Positions 9,090 to 17,640 of a DNA stretch of 64,000 bases are shown here, piece by piece (position 1 is the stretch's first letter; every line of letters begins with the position of its first letter). Made by a program: the position numbers and the translations under genes. The stretch comes from CAKSQF01 sp963628435. GTDB taxonomy: Bacteria; Bacillota; Clostridia; Oscillospirales; CAG-272. The notes under the pieces are model-generated. The model did no database searches, was not told where the DNA came from, and saw nothing but the letters and a program-made list of their open reading frames with translations. The stretch spans positions 1 to 64,000 of the forward strand of contig CAVGEY010000001.1 in NCBI GenBank assembly GCA_963628435.1, in the 5' to 3' direction.

Positions 9090-10222
9090 AAATCAATCCC
9101 TTTGCTGTTCTGTAAATAGCGCACAACAGGCGCCATTGTGATCTTCATATCGCATCTTGAAACGGCATCGTTCCGGATTTTTTCGTGAAGGTTGTCAATG
9201 GCTTTCATGCGATCCCAAAATTCGATAATTTTCTCTGTGTCAACAGGTGCATCATTCGCGGGCAGTTCCAAAGCATAGGGTGAGTCTTTCAAAAACTGCT
9301 CGTATGTTGAATATACGATCGGCAGTCCGCGTACGGCGTACTCCCTGTTTTTTAAGGTGCTGCCCTCCGTAAGGCCTATTCGGTGCAGTCCCAGGGATCC
9401 GACCGCCATATCCGCCTTCCCGAACACTTCGTCAAGTTCTTTTCCGCTTTTTTGCCCGTAAAATTTTATACGGTTTTCAAGTCCGTATTTTTTTGTAAGG
9501 CTCTGATACTCTTTCAGCTCCGGGCCGTTTCCGACCACGTGAAAAACAATCGGCCGTGCATCGTTTTGCCGGGAATAATATTGATTCAGCCCTTCAATCA
9601 TGCGATCAAATCCATGATGCGGCAGCATACTGGCGACCGCAATCAGATTCAGCGTATCACCGGGATCCGAATGTACCGCCGCCGTATCGGATGTGTCGAT
9701 TCCGTTCATCGTGTTGATGCACGGGATACCGTAAACGGATTTCGGGTTTTCCACAAAAATGACGACTCTCGAAACATATTTTTTCAGCCGACCCCGCAGC
9801 ATTGAATCCAAAAGATAAATCAGTCTTTTTTTGATTCCATGCATAAATTCCCCCTTGTATGGGTACGAAGGGATTTCAATAACCGATAAAATACCCCTCT
9901 TTCGGAACTTATTTAACATATTCAGCAAATAAAAGTCGGCAGATGCATAGCGGAAATAAAACGCCTCCGCCCGGTTCTCCAAAGCAAAACGGGTGATTGC
10001 CGTGAAATATTTTGATCTTCGTTCGGCCTTGTTTTTGAAATGATCCACAACCGTCAATTTGCCGTCATGGATATATAAAATCTCGTTTTCGCCGAATCCC
10101 CATGTATATACGTCAAAGGCAGACTCGAACACTTTTGCCTGAGAAAGCACTTTTTTTATAATACCGGTTTGCTTTTCGAGAGAGAGCTGTATCGTTGCTC
10201 CGAATACCAATACTTTTTTCAT
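9086..10222 (-). CDS. Glycosyltransferase family 4-like
   Basis: A 378-residue GT-B enzyme. The N-terminal half contains AEAFYFRYASADFYLLNML and IEIPSYPYKGEF. The C-terminal half has LIAVASMLPHHGFDRMIEGL, FHVVGNGPELKEYQ, IKFYGQKSGKELDEVFGKADMAVGSLGLHRIGLTE and KNREYAVRGLPIVYS, the order typical of GT4 retaining transferases. It is expected to extend the lipid-linked repeat unit. It overlaps the polymerase gene by 4 bp and follows the GT2 gene with a gap of 11 bp. Confidence 0.85.
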   Translation of the reverse strand: MKKVLVFGATIQLSLEKQTGIIKKVLSQAKVFESAFDVYTWGFGENEILYIHDGKLTVVDHFKNKAERRSKYFTAITRFALENRAEAFYFRYASADFYLLNMLNKFRKRGILSVIEIPSYPYKGEFMHGIKKRLIYLLDSMLRGRLKKYVSRVVIFVENPKSVYGIPCINTMNGIDTSDTAAVHSDPGDTLNLIAVASMLPHHGFDRMIEGLNQYYSRQNDARPIVFHVVGNGPELKEYQSLTKKYGLENRIKFYGQKSGKELDEVFGKADMAVGSLGLHRIGLTEGSTLKNREYAVRGLPIVYSTYEQFLKDSPYALELPANDAPVDTEKIIEFWDRMKAIDNLHEKIRNDAVSRCDMKITMAPVVRYLQNSKGIDL

Positions 10223-10233
10223 AACTTATAACC

Positions 10234-11241
10234 TTACCCGGCGGTAATAACGGCAGCCGCCTTGCCGCACAGTATTCTGTAAAAGATACTGCCGTATATT
10301 TTTTTGCCCCAAATCCGCCGAAGCGCGTAAATTATTCGGCCGACTATCCTGTAACGCTTGTCTATAAAAGATGCCCGCAAAAATTCTTTTTTGAATTTTG
10401 CCATGTAGACGAAGAGCTTTTCCGATTGTTCCGTATCCTCATACTTTGCGGCCGACATCATGCAAAGCATGGAAATCGCACACTTTACCGTGTACGCATG
10501 TGACGAAACAGCCGCTGTCGGATAGTTTTGCTCCAAAAAAGAGTTCAATTCTTCCTGAACTTCAAACGAACGCATCCGTTTTTCGGAAAATCGGCTTCGC
10601 ATGATGCTTTCTTGCCGCACCGTATATTTGTATAATGAAATATCCGAGTATACGATCTTTCGGCATCCGGCAAATATCTTGTAGGCGGTTGCCTTGTCTT
10701 CCATCAAAACGCCGACGGGATATTCAATACCGTTAAACAATGTCCGTTTATATAATTTAGCCTGTGCGCACCAGGGCAGTCCGTCACGATGAAACATATT
10801 TTCCATGGCAGCGGCGGCATCAAGGAAATGTGTCTCTCCGTTATGGTGCCGGCCGATTTCTTTGCCATCTTCGTTTACGCTGCAAAGAGCGACGGCGGAA
10901 AGATCGGCATCATAATCATTCAGCAGGTGATACAAAACCTCAAAATAATTTCGCTCAATCCAATCGTCGCTGTCGATAAACGAGAGGTATTCGCCGCGGG
11001 CGATTTTCACCCCCGCGTTTCTGGCGTCGCTCAGCCCGCCGTTTTTTTTATGAATTACCTTTACCCGACTGTCTGTCCTGACATATTCGTCGCAAATTTC
11101 TCCGCACCGGTCCGGAGATCCGTCGTCAACCAGGATAATCTCCAAATCGGAATAGGTCTGCCCCAAAACCGATTCCACACACTTTGCGAGGTAAGGCTCC
11201 ACATTATATATCGGGATAATTACCGAAATCAATTCACTCAT
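10234..11241 (-). CDS. Glycosyltransferase family 2
   Basis: A 335-residue GT-A enzyme with the family-2 start ISVIIPIYNVEPYLAKCVESVLGQTY, LEIILVDDGSPDRCGEICDEY, KNGGLSDARNAGV and the metal-binding DSDDW. Upstream, GGGAGGAAAA lies directly before the ATG. The C-terminal third ends in a positively charged amphipathic region that may associate with the membrane. The sugar it transfers is unknown. The gene lies between licD and the GT4 gene. Confidence 0.92.
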   Translation of the reverse strand: MSELISVIIPIYNVEPYLAKCVESVLGQTYSDLEIILVDDGSPDRCGEICDEYVRTDSRVKVIHKKNGGLSDARNAGVKIARGEYLSFIDSDDWIERNYFEVLYHLLNDYDADLSAVALCSVNEDGKEIGRHHNGETHFLDAAAAMENMFHRDGLPWCAQAKLYKRTLFNGIEYPVGVLMEDKATAYKIFAGCRKIVYSDISLYKYTVRQESIMRSRFSEKRMRSFEVQEELNSFLEQNYPTAAVSSHAYTVKCAISMLCMMSAAKYEDTEQSEKLFVYMAKFKKEFLRASFIDKRYRIVGRIIYALRRIWGKKIYGSIFYRILCGKAAAVITAG

Positions 11242-11279
11242 TATTTTCCTCCCGTCATATCACCGCGCAAAGGCCCGAA

Positions 11280-12164
11280 TCAGACCAGGTATTTCTCGTC
11301 CGAAAAGTCACGTTCTTTATTTACATATTCCGAAAAATCTTTTTCGGTATCCCATTTCAGTGCATGCTGCTCCCACTTGATTCGATCTGCGGAAGGCGGT
11401 GTCATATAATCTCCGAAACGCTCTGTCAAAAACTCATGCAACCCTTTTGGAGCACGCAGTTTGATTTTTTCAAAAGGGATCGGTTCGGTTTCCGAAAACC
11501 ATTCTTTTTGATACAGCCCTTTCTTATAGATCGCCTTGCCGAGAAAATTGCAATAGTAATTGCTTTTTCGATTACGGAACCGATAGACCTGAGACAACGC
11601 AAAATCCACCATAATCTTTTTCGGTAAAATTTTCGCAAATGAAATCAAAAATTGTCGGAATCCCTTTTGACGGTCGTAACCTCTCATAGATATTCCTTTG
11701 ACCACCGCGCACTTTGCCCAAAAGCACTGCCAAAGTTGTGCAATTTTCGAATTCGGACAGTTGTGAAGAATAAATATATCCACAAAAATACCCTGATGCA
11801 CTTTTTTATTCTCAAGCAATTTCTCAATGTATGTCGTGCCATTCATACGCAGTTTCGGAATAGAAACATATCCTTTTTTTGTCTTTCCGTATTCTTGCAG
11901 ATAAAAGGTTTCCTTATCACCATGATCCATAAACGCCGCTCGGAATTTTTCATAATTGTCCGGCGTCATAAAAATGTCAAGGTCATCATCCCACGGGATA
12001 AATCCCCCATGCCTTTTTGCCCCAAGTGCCGAACCGCCCATAAGGCAATAATCTATGTTGTTCCGTTCGCAAAAATAATCTATGTATGCGGCAATCTCCA
12101 GAATTTTGTCCTGCAGCTGCAAAAAACCGTAGCTGTCCGGCAATCCGTCTCTCATATACTTCAT
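11280..12164 (-). CDS. licD: LicD-family phosphotransferase
   Basis: A 294-residue protein of the LicD/fukutin family, which transfers phosphocholine or another phospho-alcohol from a CDP donor onto glycans. Diagnostic features are LQDKILEIAAYIDYFCERNNIDY, LMGGSALGAKRHGGFIPWDDDLDIFMT with the D-D-D-x-D metal site, and a basic Cys-poor C-terminal half. The ATG at 12164 has GAGGAG eight bases upstream; a longer frame opening at 12242 would run into the upstream gene. A TagD-like cytidylyltransferase sits two genes upstream and could supply CDP-glycerol or a similar donor. No choline kinase is visible nearby, so glycerol phosphate is as likely as phosphocholine. Confidence 0.9.
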   Translation of the reverse strand: MKYMRDGLPDSYGFLQLQDKILEIAAYIDYFCERNNIDYCLMGGSALGAKRHGGFIPWDDDLDIFMTPDNYEKFRAAFMDHGDKETFYLQEYGKTKKGYVSIPKLRMNGTTYIEKLLENKKVHQGIFVDIFILHNCPNSKIAQLWQCFWAKCAVVKGISMRGYDRQKGFRQFLISFAKILPKKIMVDFALSQVYRFRNRKSNYYCNFLGKAIYKKGLYQKEWFSETEPIPFEKIKLRAPKGLHEFLTERFGDYMTPPSADRIKWEQHALKWDTEKDFSEYVNKERDFSDEKYLV

Positions 12165-12175
12165 ATCGTTACTCC

Positions 12176-13345
12176 TCACAGCATCTTCCGAATCAATTTT
12201 CTGAGAAACCCGGGTAAATGATAATAAATCAATTTTTTCCAATCTCCTGACGGTTTCAAAAATCTTTTTACCGTTATCTCAAATGGTTCTGTTTCGATAG
12301 ATTTTCTAAAAGCAGGTTGTTCCGAAGGAATAACCATATCGTTAGTAAAGCGGTTATTATGATATAAAATTTCGGTTGCCATCTTACGAAAATATATGTT
12401 TTCCCGAACGGAATCAAAATATTTTTGACCTTTGGGGGTGTTTACCAAAATCATTGACACTCCGGCAAAGCGATCTGTATCCGGATAATATTTTTCAACT
12501 GAATGAAAATCGCCGACGGTTATATCACCTGCTCTTCTGCGAGATGCAAATTTACAATCATAACAGCTGTCTCTGCAAACGAGTTGTTTACAATACGCAT
12601 TATAATACGGGAAAGAAAAATATAAATCTGATTTTTCGTAAAATTTTCCGTTTTTCAAATAATAACAGTAATAATAATGGGAAGATGCGTTGCCTTTTTT
12701 GTATCTCAGAAGAACTTTCTTTATTTGTATTTTTTCTTTGTGTTCGGTATATGAAATCGAGCGATCAAAAAGCATCTGACTCCCTACTCCGTGACAAACA
12801 AAATCAATCGTAAGGAGATTGTCATATTCTTTTTTGAGATATAGCTTCAGCGCCGCAATTTGGCATGGACTTGAGCAGTATAAAACCAAACGTCCTTTTT
12901 TCAGATTATCTTCTATAACACAAAATGAATCCTGTGTATTGCAAAGAAGATATTTCGATTTATACAGAGGGACAAGCATATCGGGATTTTCAGCTTTTTG
13001 CGTTTTAAGCTTCAAATTCTCATCGAATGCCGCACCGAATACAACACCGTTCCGGGAAATTATATAAGAGGCGAATACACCGAATAAACCGCCGCTTGAA
13101 CCATTGTATTTTGTCTCATTATCAAGAGCGTATGCCATCCCGCCGAAAGAAGCATCGGAAAGCTGCGGCTCGTTGATAACGGGGCATGTTTTTTCGCAAG
13201 CTCCGCACTCTGCACAAATATCGTGGTTGATACTCGGATATTCAAACCCATATTTATCGGTTGTGAATTTGATGGCTTGTAATTTGCACACTTGTTGACA
13301 TGTTCTGCAACCGCAGCACTTATTTCCAATGCTTTCTATCGACAT
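12176..13345 (-). CDS. Ferredoxin/FrhB-type Fe-S oxidoreductase of polysaccharide cluster
   Basis: A 389-residue protein with two N-terminal 4Fe-4S motifs (CCGCRTCQQVCK and CAECGACEKTCP, residues about 10-55) and the coenzyme F420 hydrogenase/dehydrogenase beta-subunit region, with SSPCQIAALKLYL, DFVCHGVGS and a second Cys group, CRDSCYDCKFASRRRAGDITVGDF. Homologues recur in exopolysaccharide loci, usually beside a pyruvyl transferase, which is absent here. The reaction is unknown; a reduction of a nucleotide sugar or glycan is plausible. The gene is AT-rich relative to flanking chromosomal genes, suggesting import with the locus. The gap to licD is 11 bp. Confidence 0.85.
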   Translation of the reverse strand: MSIESIGNKCCGCRTCQQVCKLQAIKFTTDKYGFEYPSINHDICAECGACEKTCPVINEPQLSDASFGGMAYALDNETKYNGSSGGLFGVFASYIISRNGVVFGAAFDENLKLKTQKAENPDMLVPLYKSKYLLCNTQDSFCVIEDNLKKGRLVLYCSSPCQIAALKLYLKKEYDNLLTIDFVCHGVGSQMLFDRSISYTEHKEKIQIKKVLLRYKKGNASSHYYYCYYLKNGKFYEKSDLYFSFPYYNAYCKQLVCRDSCYDCKFASRRRAGDITVGDFHSVEKYYPDTDRFAGVSMILVNTPKGQKYFDSVRENIYFRKMATEILYHNNRFTNDMVIPSEQPAFRKSIETEPFEITVKRFLKPSGDWKKLIYYHLPGFLRKLIRKML

Positions 13346-13357
13346 ACCTGCTCCTGC

Positions 13358-13774
13358 CTAAGACTTGATTTTCTTTGAAATATCTGTCGATGAAATTCCT
13401 TCCGTATGTGGCAAAAAAACAACATCAACGCCGAGATCTTCAAAATCCTTTACGATTTTGTTATACATATCGCTGTTTTGCCAATCGCTGCCATGAAAAA
13501 GTACATCAAATTTAAGAGTTTCCCACGCTTTTCTCTTGTCCATCGAAGTTTGAGGAATAGCTTCATCCACATATTTGATTGCTTTGACTATCTCAAACCT
13601 TTGGTCAAACGGAATAATCGGGGCTTTGTGTTTGTAACTTTCCACGCATTCGTCGGTACTTACTCCGACAATCAGATATTCGCATTGTTCCTTTGCTCTT
13701 TTCAGAATATTCAAATGCCCGATGTGAAACAAATCGAACACGCCCGTTGTATACCCTATCTTATATTTTTTCAT
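13358..13774 (-). CDS. TagD-like cytidylyltransferase (glycerol-3-phosphate type)
   Basis: A 138-residue nucleotidyltransferase of TagD length. It has GVFDLFHIGHLNILKRAK (HxGH motif), VGVSTDECVESYKHK, QRFEIVKAIKYVDEAIPQ, LFHGSDW and the C-terminal HTEGISSTDIS, equivalent to the RTEGISTT signature. The expected reaction is CTP plus an alcohol phosphate to a CDP-alcohol and pyrophosphate. With licD in the same operon it probably makes the donor for a phospho-decoration. Whether the substrate is glycerol-3-phosphate, phosphocholine or another is not decided by the motifs seen. Confidence 0.85.
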   Translation of the reverse strand: MKKYKIGYTTGVFDLFHIGHLNILKRAKEQCEYLIVGVSTDECVESYKHKAPIIPFDQRFEIVKAIKYVDEAIPQTSMDKRKAWETLKFDVLFHGSDWQNSDMYNKIVKDFEDLGVDVVFLPHTEGISSTDISKKIKS

Positions 13775-13795
13775 TTCCGTTTCCTCAGCACCGTC

Positions 13796-14647
13796 TTATA
13801 CGCTGTCTTTTTCAGCCATGCCGGCATGCTTTTGTCTTGCAAATTTTCTGAACACCGGACCTCGCAGCCGATTCGGCAGACACCTCTGAACAATCAACCT
13901 TTTTGCGATATTGCTTATGTAGGTTGAATATCCGATCATTTTATGTTCAAGCATATATTTTTGCAAATATTTTTCACTTTGAAAATAGCGTTTTCCGCCG
14001 CGTCTGGCATACATATCCGCGCCTGTTCTGACATTAACGAGCGTTGTTCCCGTATTTGCGAATTTTGCTCCGGCAAGCTGCATTCTTATCCACAAATAAT
14101 AATCTTCATTCCAAAACAAATCCAGGTATCCGCCCGCTTTCAGAACGGAAGTTTTTTTATACATCACAGACATATGATTGAACGGGCATCTTACCTTCAT
14201 ATAGTCTTTGATTTTTTGATCCGATGTCGGGACATTACGATAAGCCACTATGTTATCTTCTTCCCCGATAAATTCGGAAATATCTCCACCTACAATATCA
14301 ACCGAAGAATCCGATTCAAAAAAAGCAAGTTGCTGCTCAAATCGTGTGGGAAGCGATATATCATCGCTATCCATTCGTGCGATCAGATCATAATCTGCGT
14401 TTTCCACCGCAAGTTTCAAAGCGTTGCCGAGACCGCCGTTCTTATCAAGTCGAATGACCTTAAATATCGGGTATGACCGCTCGTATTTTTCAATGATTCC
14501 GTTCAGCTTATTATCAACCGGTCCGTCTACGACCAAAACAATTTCCGATGGTTTGACAGTCTGTGACACGGTAATGCTTTCCAATGCTCTGTCAAAATAT
14601 TGTGCGTTGTCATTTTTATAAACCGACATCGCGACAGAAAAATTCAC
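13796..14647 (-). CDS. Glycosyltransferase family 2
   Basis: A 283-residue GT-A protein: VAMSVYKNDNAQYFDRALESI, EIVLVVDGPVD, LDKNGGLGNALKLAVENA, LIARMDSDDISLPTRFEQQ with the DxD metal site, and a central NEDYYLWIRMQLAG acceptor region. It starts at GTG with a GGGGGG run eight bases upstream, inside the 3' end of the preceding sugar transferase gene (32-bp overlap). This family is common as second or third transferase in capsule loci. Confidence 0.9.
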   Translation of the reverse strand: MNFSVAMSVYKNDNAQYFDRALESITVSQTVKPSEIVLVVDGPVDNKLNGIIEKYERSYPIFKVIRLDKNGGLGNALKLAVENADYDLIARMDSDDISLPTRFEQQLAFFESDSSVDIVGGDISEFIGEEDNIVAYRNVPTSDQKIKDYMKVRCPFNHMSVMYKKTSVLKAGGYLDLFWNEDYYLWIRMQLAGAKFANTGTTLVNVRTGADMYARRGGKRYFQSEKYLQKYMLEHKMIGYSTYISNIAKRLIVQRCLPNRLRGPVFRKFARQKHAGMAEKDSV

Positions 14648-15347
14648 GTCTCTTACCCCCCGTCAACGCTCTCGCTTCTTCCTGCTTTTTGTCGTATGTA
14701 GCCCGATCCACTTTGCCTTCCATCATCAGCCAATCGCCGTAATCCATGTCCGATACCGTTCCGTCGCGGACGATGTCGCTTCTTTTCAGAACTTTGCCTA
14801 CTGTTTGCAAGATAATTTTCAAATCGCCAATGAAAGTAATTCCTCTGTCGATATACTGCAGATCATATTCAAACTTCTGCTCCCAGGTGATATTGTTCCG
14901 TCCGTTCACCTGTGCAAGCCCCGTCAGCCCCGGGCGTACATCATGGCGGCGACGCTGCTCCTCTGTAAGAAACACACAATCCCGAATCAGAAACGGGCGA
15001 GGACCGACGACAGATAGCTGCCCCGATAATATATTGATTAAAGATGGCAGCTCATCAAGGGAGGTGCTGCGCAAAAACGCGCCGTAGCGTCCGAGGCGCT
15101 GATCATCCGGCAGGAGTTCGCCGTTTGCCCCGCGTTTGTTGCTCATTGACCGCAGCTTAATCAGATAAAATATTTTTTCCCGCCCGTCTTTACCCTTTTT
15201 GCCCGGACGTGGCTGCACAAAAAACGGGTTGCCTCTCATTACAATCGCACCGACTGTAATTAAAATCAATAAAACAGGCGATAGTACAATCAACGCAATC
15301 AAGGATAATGTGAAGTCCGAGAATCTTTTCCAAAACTTTACGTACAT
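14616..15347 (-). CDS. Priming sugar transferase (monotopic phosphoglycosyl transferase)
   Basis: A 243-residue bacterial sugar transferase that should load the first sugar-phosphate onto undecaprenyl phosphate. The N-terminal KRFSDFTLSLIALIVLSP is the reentrant membrane helix. It is followed by IMRGNPFFVQPRPG, IFYLIKLRSM, LDELPSLINILSGQLSVVGPRPFL with the D-E dyad region, and RPGLTGLAQVNGRNNITWEQK. The length matches small PglC-type enzymes rather than WcaJ with its extra membrane domain. A DegT aminotransferase directly upstream fits an amino-sugar primer of the bacillosamine kind, but no 4,6-dehydratase is in the window. Confidence 0.93.
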   Translation of the reverse strand: MYVKFWKRFSDFTLSLIALIVLSPVLLILITVGAIVMRGNPFFVQPRPGKKGKDGREKIFYLIKLRSMSNKRGANGELLPDDQRLGRYGAFLRSTSLDELPSLINILSGQLSVVGPRPFLIRDCVFLTEEQRRRHDVRPGLTGLAQVNGRNNITWEQKFEYDLQYIDRGITFIGDLKIILQTVGKVLKRSDIVRDGTVSDMDYGDWLMMEGKVDRATYDKKQEEARALTGGKRREFFCRDVGL

Positions 15348-15368
15348 CTGTGTGTCCCCTCGATCGGT

Positions 15369-16631
15369 TTATTCGAAACAGCTTACGATAATTTCAATTA
15401 CCTTTGCCTGATCTTCCTCTGTCATCTTGTTATCACTCGGCAGACAGCAGCCGCGCTCAAAAATATCCGCACCGACATCGGTTACACCGCCCGCCGTATA
15501 GGCATTGGTGCGGCAGCGGAGAGATCCCTCTCGCCCGATCACTTCGTGCATTCGGTACATCGGCTGCATGTGCATGGGTTTCCAGATCGGTCTGCCCTCG
15601 GCGTTAAGACTTGCGAGAGTTTCAAGTATCTCGGTCGGGCATGTCTTGCCTTTTTCTTTTATGTAGAGCGCCTTAGAGTCGTCTCTGACCTGCCCGCACA
15701 TATATTCCTTATCAATAATCAGAGCGGACAGCCAATAATTCGGCAGGGCGCCGTCCACAATCGGGTTCATGCGGACAGGCAGATTTTTCAGCCCGTCGCG
15801 GTATCTCTCATAGATTGCCTTTTTCTGCGCGATATGTTCCTCCAAATGCGGATATTGTCCGCGGATAACGCCGGCAATCACATTGCTCATACGATAGTTG
15901 TAGCCGATTTCTTCATGCTGATACCACGGGGCGTTCTCGCGCGCCTGAGTTGACCATTTTCGGGCCTTGTTTGCCACTTCAATGTCATTAGTTAAAAGAC
16001 ACCCGCCGGCAGAGCCGGTGATGATTTTGTTTCCGTTGTAACTGACGGCAGAATAGTCTCCGAACGAGCCGCACTGTTTGCCGTTCAGCGTTGCACCCAT
16101 TGCTTCGGCGGCATCCTCAATGAGCAGCGCGCCGTGCTTTTCGCAAATCTTCTTGATTAAATCAATGCGTCCCGGAAAGCCGTACAGTTCGGCGTAAACG
16201 ACAAGCCTGACCTCGGGGTACATTTCAAATGCCTTTTCCAGCGCCACAGGGTCCATATTCCATGAATTTGCTTCGGTATCGATAAATACCGGAATACCGC
16301 CCTCGTAAACGACAGGATTAAGCGTCGCATCAAAAGTCATATCCGAGCAAAAAACTCGTTTGCCCTCCAGTGTGCCATGACTGATGGCGGGCTTTCCGTA
16401 TAATCTTTCTCCCGCCGATTTCACACAAAGGTGAAGCGCGGCAGTACATGCCGAAAGGGCGACAGCATATTTCACCCCGACTTTCTCGGCGGCGATACGT
16501 TCCACTTCGTTGATGTTTGCGCCGATCGTGGACATCCAATTCGTTTCATACGCTTCGGTCATATATTTCAGTTCATCGCCGTGCATGGTCGGTGACGCGA
16601 GCCATACTTTGTTTTTGAATGGAGTCATCAT
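15369..16631 (-). CDS. DegT/DnrJ/EryC1/StrS-family PLP aminotransferase
   Basis: First gene of the polysaccharide operon; 420 residues, slightly longer than the usual 370-400. Features seen are the N-terminal VWLASPTMHGDELKYM, CTAALHLCVKS, DAAEAMGATLNGKQCGSFGDYS and SYNGNKIITGSAGGCLLTN, whose Lys should form the PLP Schiff base. The C-terminal part carries HMQPMY and SDNKMTEEDQ, typical of sugar aminotransferases. It converts a keto-sugar nucleotide to an amino sugar with glutamate as donor. Start ATGATG follows GAAAGGCGAG. Confidence 0.92.
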   Translation of the reverse strand: MMTPFKNKVWLASPTMHGDELKYMTEAYETNWMSTIGANINEVERIAAEKVGVKYAVALSACTAALHLCVKSAGERLYGKPAISHGTLEGKRVFCSDMTFDATLNPVVYEGGIPVFIDTEANSWNMDPVALEKAFEMYPEVRLVVYAELYGFPGRIDLIKKICEKHGALLIEDAAEAMGATLNGKQCGSFGDYSAVSYNGNKIITGSAGGCLLTNDIEVANKARKWSTQARENAPWYQHEEIGYNYRMSNVIAGVIRGQYPHLEEHIAQKKAIYERYRDGLKNLPVRMNPIVDGALPNYWLSALIIDKEYMCGQVRDDSKALYIKEKGKTCPTEILETLASLNAEGRPIWKPMHMQPMYRMHEVIGREGSLRCRTNAYTAGGVTDVGADIFERGCCLPSDNKMTEEDQAKVIEIIVSCFE

Positions 16632-16964
16632 AGTTTTTTACTCGCCTTTCGGATTTTTTAATAAGCTGCCGTCGCGATAGCAACGGGTGTGTGGAACTTC
16701 GGGTGATTTCGAAGCTCACAGACAATCTGCCGATGTCGGTTGCGGACAACCTTGCAGTCTGTGAAATCTTTGCATGCGGCATATATGTTATTATATCACA
16801 AAAAAGCACAGTATTTTATTTTTTTTGCGGAAAAGTCAACTTTTTCGCGCTCGAAGTAATATTTTCGAAAAAATTATTGAATTTCCCCGAAATTGCGGAT
16901 ATAATAGCTGTATATGATTATCGAATATCATCCTCAAATCGTCGGACGACACGGCATTCATTAA
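16632..16964. promoter_or_regulatory. Leader and probable promoter region of the polysaccharide operon
   Basis: About 330 bp without a credible gene before the aminotransferase start. On the minus strand TGTGATATAAT (TATAAT at 16790-16795) is the best -10 box, giving a leader of roughly 150 bases. No good -35 is found 17 bp away; TTGACT at 16834-16839 is too far for that -10 box. The region around 16801-16880 is very rich in A/T and free of open reading frames of note. No recognised riboswitch is seen. Confidence 0.4.
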
Positions 16965-17001
16965 AATCGTGGTGCGGCAGAATTACTGCCGCACCACGAT
17001 T
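16965..17001 (-). terminator. Strong intrinsic terminator after the recBCD operon
   Basis: A perfect 16-bp stem (AATCGTGGTGCGGCAG, five-base loop AATTA, CTGCCGCACCACGATT). On the minus strand it lies about 30 bp after the last gene of the rec operon and continues into TTTTAATG. On the plus strand it is followed by CTTTTGTTT, so it could work both ways. Confidence 0.85.
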
Positions 17002-17033
17002 CTTTTGTTTACGAATAAATTAAGATTGCCGTT

Positions 17034-17624
17034 TTACCGCCATTTTATCATCGAACTCGGCGGATCGATGTTGAAAAGCTCGAGCCAAAGGCTCTTTGTG
17101 AAATGCTTTCCGCCTTTTATGTCTTTCGCGATTTGGGACGGCTCGCCGCACTCCGCCTCGTATCCGTAGACGATTTCTTTGGTAAGGCTCAGGCTGACCT
17201 CGCTCGTAAACACACCCGGCTCGTAGAAAACAAAAATGTCGCCTCCGCCATCAATACTGTCATCGTCCTTTACAACAGTGTATCGGCGCAGCACTCCTGC
17301 TCCGTCATGAACAAAGCAGTCAAGTCCGCGCTTTGTCATGCCCGCGTTGATATAATCGGCAAGTGTGACCAGAAAGCGGGATGTGTCGACATTTTCGGGA
17401 ATAATAATCAGATCGGCATCGCTCAAATCTTCGCCGTTGCCTGAATAAAAAACATTGCCGATAAAATCGTTTTTCAGATCGATGCCGAACAAAAGATGCA
17501 TATCGGCGACGAATGTTTCGGGGACTTCGTCTTTGTTACAGATAACGGCGTTGCATTTTTCGTAAAGTCTGTCGATAAATCCGTCGGTTTCGGGAATCGG
17601 GTCGCATGTCCACATAAACTGCAT
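17034..17624 (-). CDS. Hypothetical protein, last gene of the recCBD operon
   Basis: A 196-residue soluble, acidic protein that I do not recognise. There is no signal peptide and no membrane helix. The start ATG at 17624 has AGAAAGGAAAA upstream, and only 16 bp separate it from the recD stop, so it should be co-transcribed with recCBD. Visible blocks are WTCDPIPETDGFIDRLYEKC, DLSDADLIIIPENVDTSRFLVTLADYINAG and a Gly/Asp-rich turn (DDDSIDGGGDIF). An alternating strand-helix pattern suggests an alpha/beta fold. Its location could mean a repair or defence link, or only shared transcription. Confidence 0.7.
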   Translation of the reverse strand: MQFMWTCDPIPETDGFIDRLYEKCNAVICNKDEVPETFVADMHLLFGIDLKNDFIGNVFYSGNGEDLSDADLIIIPENVDTSRFLVTLADYINAGMTKRGLDCFVHDGAGVLRRYTVVKDDDSIDGGGDIFVFYEPGVFTSEVSLSLTKEIVYGYEAECGEPSQIAKDIKGGKHFTKSLWLELFNIDPPSSMIKWR

Positions 17625-17640
17625 AATATTTTCCTTTCTT

